Shown here: positions 60,820 through 64,000 of the stretch, piece by piece
Numbering within the stretch: position 1 is the stretch's first letter
Layout of the letters: every line of letters starts with the position of its first letter
Source of the DNA: Warburgia ugandensis
Lineage: Eukaryota > Streptophyta > Magnoliopsida > Canellales > Canellaceae
Direction: 5' to 3'
NCBI GenBank assembly: GCA_035236585.1
Contig: CP141132.1
Location: forward strand, 61,725,880-61,789,879
Length of the DNA: 64,000 bases
Made by a program: the position numbers and the translations under genes
Notes under the pieces: model-generated
What the model was told of the DNA's origin: nothing
The model's database searches: none
The model's input: the letters and a program-made list of their open reading frames with translations, nothing else

Positions 60820-63480
60820 TATTCCACCTCGTAGTTTCCAAATTGTAATGGTTGAAGATTGATAGAGGAAATTGAGCTCGCAAAATATTGTAAAATCCTA
60901 CTAGTAAATTAGGGCTAGATTGTTGTCGTGATTGGGATGACTCTCGGGTTAGAATTCTTGAATTAATGTTGGGTCAACACATTCTTCCATCCTCGATGCT
61001 TGAAGAGTAACTCCCGCGCTTCAGTAGTAAGTAGAGTTAAAAACAGATTTAGAAGTCTTGTAGCGCATGCTAGCATAGAGAGATGTAATATGTTTACTGA
61101 ATAAAACCATGATCATAGAAAATAAAATAAAGCTACATGTTTTCGAAGACAATACCAGTATATTACTGAAAAGAAAAGAAAAAAATTGGACATGCACCAA
61201 ATTAAACGCCAATTTCAAAAATAAAAAATCTCGTTCTTTATGGATCTACAAACAGGAAAAGTTCTTTATGTTCTTTCCTGAGAATCTACTAACGGAAAAA
61301 AATTTCAAACAAAAATCATAGTGGATTTTCATTTTTACTTTTTAATCAAAAAACTCGTACTCGTAGAGATTTTTCACTTTAATCTCTAATTCTTCGACTT
61401 AACAAAATTAACCTAATCTTGGAAGAAAAAAAAATAATAATTCAATTCAATACAAAGCTGTTAAAATCAGCACACGCTGGCAGGAACTTACTTGTTGGAA
61501 AAAATAGTTAAAAAATGAAATCCATTTAAAAACCCAAACAAGAGACGGGTTCATCGTTTTCAATGGAACGGAGCCCCAGTTCTTCAACTCTTCACTCGTT
61601 ACATCCATCCCTTGTTCTGAAATAAGAGATTTATGATGAGTTCATTCGACATCCTTCGTTACAACAATGACAAAATTCAATTCCTTTTCTTCTTGCTTTT
61701 CATCCCCAAAGTTTCTAACTATGGCGTGGGAAGGATGCGCATGCAGCTAGAGTTGGTGACAATTAAATAAAAATTGCAACCAAAGATTAACAATGAAAAA
61801 GAGACGCTAAATGAAAATGGCATAACAGAACCGATTTGAGAATGATACTCTCCTCACTTTGTTTGCCACTAGCACACTAGCTAACCGGACACATGCAAAG
61901 CAAGGAGATACCTCCGAGTTACGGTTATCCCGCGCACCACCACTGGTTCCACCACGGAGCCAACTTTGCTGAGAGTTCTGATCACAAGTTCCAAGAGCCA
62001 CGCTCGGTGTTATCTTCTTTTCTTCTTCTTCTGCAAATGAAACACACACGGGAATGACGGGAGAAAAAGGAGGGAGCAGCCGAAAGCCGGGAATATGCTG
62101 GTTATAGCATTACAAAAGTACCTTGTACTGTCTTTGCTCATGCAATAAGCAAGCCAAAAGTAGAGAGAAATATTTGCGGCAGTGCCTGTACTACTCTCAC
62201 GTCCTGTCATGGCATTGCGGTGATCCCCGCCGTTCATTCGTTCTCAGCCAGCTGCATGTGTCGTTTTAACATCATCTCTTTCGAGATGAAATTCTTCCAC
62301 TTCGCGAGCATGGCGCATGGGTCCAGCCTCCCAAGTTAATCTACTATTGTATCTTTGGCTGCACATATACCGGGGTCTGTGGTTTTGGCTTTTTTCTTCT
62401 TCTTCTTTTTTGAATTCTCGTAGTTTTAACAGAAAACCATGATGGCGACTTGATTTTTGAAACAACAAGGTCAAATTTCCGAAATTCACTACCTTCTTAC
62501 TGAACCGCGCATATATTATGGAGTTTTGTATGCTTGATGAGAACAAATTAATGGTAAAATCCATCAAAACCATGGCACACCAAGTATGAAGTCTTGCCAT
62601 TAGACCCACTAAAGTTGTAATGACATAAAGTCAAAAGAAGATTCTTATAAATTATTGAAAAGGAAATTTCTTGCTTTGATAAAGTGTCTTTAAGAAAAGA
62701 GATTCTTTCTCTTTTTATTTGTCTTTTCCATGCTGCTTGTTGAGGAATTTGTGAAGTTTAATATTTTCTTGAAAAGTACATAAATTGTCCTTATCAATAG
62801 CGTCCTGAAGGAAGATATGACTTGATTTCACTTAGTAAGTATACATGGAGAGTGAGAGTTCCACAAGGAGTGTCATTTCTCTTGGGAGAGGAAGAAAGAA
62901 AAAGACTCGTATGATCCCAAATCACTCGTATCTCTTCTTCTCTCCTACGATGTTCTTCTTCCATCTCAAGCAACTTTGCTCTCTTGCAACCACTCGATCT
63001 CACTATTTTTGCTACTAGATTTCATGGTTTATCTCTTTAGTTTGAAATGCTAAATTCTTTGGGAAGAAAAAAAGAAAATTTATTAGCCGTCGTACAGGGG
63101 AAATTCAGGGTGACCTTATCTTAGCCTAGCTTTATACTATTGAAAGATAATTTTACATTTCTTTAAGAAGAACATTGCGAGGAGTTTGCTGTTTTTCCTT
63201 TTCCATTTTGTTATCTGTTTTCACTGCTTCCTCACTCTAGGAGTGTTTTATTTTCGTTTATAAGCTAGCGGGGACGATCATAAGATAGTCCCATTACACT
63301 GTTTTCAGTGCCTTTTCCAAAGACGAGAGAATTGACCCTTCTTCTCTTCAACTTTTGAGAGAAGACTTATGGTGAGTGCGCTTGCACATGTGCATGTGCA
63401 AGTCTTGCGTGCAGTAAAGCCTACTCATATAGGTTTAGTTGCATAGGCCCATTGCAGCAGAATCAGCCCATTTCTGCATA
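60820..63480. other. region upstream of the RDR gene
   Basis: No coding region, RNA gene or transposon recognised. It should contain the RDR promoter and 5' leader close to 60820-61000. No single TATA box stands out. Open frames of up to 121 codons (for example about 62244-62609 on -) lack recognisable domains. Confidence 0.4.
63381..63402. repeat. short inverted repeat
   Basis: CTTGCACATG and CATGTGCAAG, 10-bp perfect arms with a 2-bp spacer, containing a GTGCATGTG core. Could be a protein-binding palindrome or chance. Confidence 0.4.
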
Positions 63481-63489
63481 CGGCTAACT

Positions 63490-63690
63490 CATCAATAGGC
63501 CTGAGAATTCCGGTTGACGGGTCATGTTCATGTCGTGTCGAGACTAACCCATTATAGTATATAGGTCAACACAAATACGACCCTCTTAATAATCGTGTCA
63601 AGAACTGGTGACTCAGACACGACATGATTATTAAATAAGTCAACACGACACAACTCATGTGACACAATTAAATAAATGAAAAATAACTAA
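63490..63690. repeat. dispersed-repeat fragment rich in CGACACGAC motifs
   Basis: Repeated variants of GTCGTGTCG, AACCCATTAT, GTGACTCAGACACGACATG and GTCAACACGACAC. Strings of this kind recur in many plant genomes at the ends of repetitive elements, but I cannot name the family. Confidence 0.45.
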
Positions 63691-63699
63691 TATATGACA

Positions 63700-64000
63700 G
63701 TTTTTGAAAACCTGCCCTATATTGATGGTTTTCAAAAGTCATAAAAGTATAGGACAAGCTTTCAAAACCCTTTCTATATTCCTATTAGAGTATAAGATGA
63801 TTTTTGAAAACCCGTCCTATATTGAAGGTTTTAAAAAAATCATAATAATATAGGACTGGTTTTCAAAAACCGTCCTACATAGAGTATAGGATAGTTTTTG
63901 AAAACTCGTCCAATATTGAAGGTTTTTCAAAAACCATAAGATTATAGGACAGGTTTTTAAAAACCGTCCTATATGATGATTTTTTAAAATCATCATATAT
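63700..64000. mobile_element. probable subterminal repeats of a CACTA-type DNA transposon (cut by window end)
   Basis: Palindromic units built on ATAGGACRG-TTTTTGAAAACC-GTCCTATAT recur about every 50-100 bp to the window end, for example 63852-63890 and 63944-63980. They alternate direct and inverted forms. Such arrays of short inverted GGAC...GTCC motifs are typical of the subterminal region of plant En/Spm (CACTA) elements. The terminal CACTA motif and any transposase would lie beyond 64000. Confidence 0.55.

Noticed and set aside
62244-62609. 121-codon frame on - upstream of RDR as a separate gene or RDR 5' exon
   Set aside because: No domain, and exon 1 already begins with a good start and the family's N-terminal motif.

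Overview
The window is nuclear DNA of a flowering plant. Its genes have short GT-AG introns and plant-type families. The intergenic and intronic DNA is full of plant Ty1/Copia and Ty3/Gypsy LTR retrotransposons, RTE-type LINE pieces and Au-type SINEs. The species cannot be told from sequence alone. Only two host genes are supported, and they converge.

Layout. Positions 1-9.8 kb are repeat-rich: an LTR-like repeat of about 1.9 kb (157-2098), a nested tandem duplication with GA microsatellites (2350-3851), and a probable old large LTR (about 4850-7593). A three-exon gene on + (9843-13660) encodes a 373-aa protein of the 2-oxoglutarate/Fe(II) dioxygenase fold. It lacks the usual iron- and 2OG-binding residues and ends in a hydrophobic tail. 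After 2.5 kb of unassigned DNA comes the 3' end of a large gene on the - strand (60819 down to 16133), an RNA-dependent RNA polymerase of the RDR-gamma (RDR3/4/5, DFDGD) class. I could place 19 exons. Their lengths sum to 2898 nt, all junctions keep phase, and the product is 965 aa.

The RDR gene is inflated by insertions. Intron 2 is 20.9 kb and holds a Gypsy chromovirus (about 40.3-45.5 kb, -), an older Copia element (46.0-51.8 kb, +) with a SINE and a 1.6-kb LTR-like repeat inside it, two RTE LINE fragments, and a Copia element (53.5-58.5 kb, -). Intron 5 holds a second member of that Copia family (30.6-34.3 kb) in the opposite orientation. Introns 7, 8 and 11 hold SINE or LINE pieces. All LTR elements are fossils with breaks.

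The region upstream of the RDR start (60.8-63.5 kb) has no recognisable gene. The last 500 bases are repeats, ending in palindromic units like the subterminal region of a CACTA transposon cut by the window edge.

The two host genes show no obvious shared pathway. The most notable point is that a gene for RNA-silencing machinery carries two members of one Copia family in inverted orientation within its own primary transcript.
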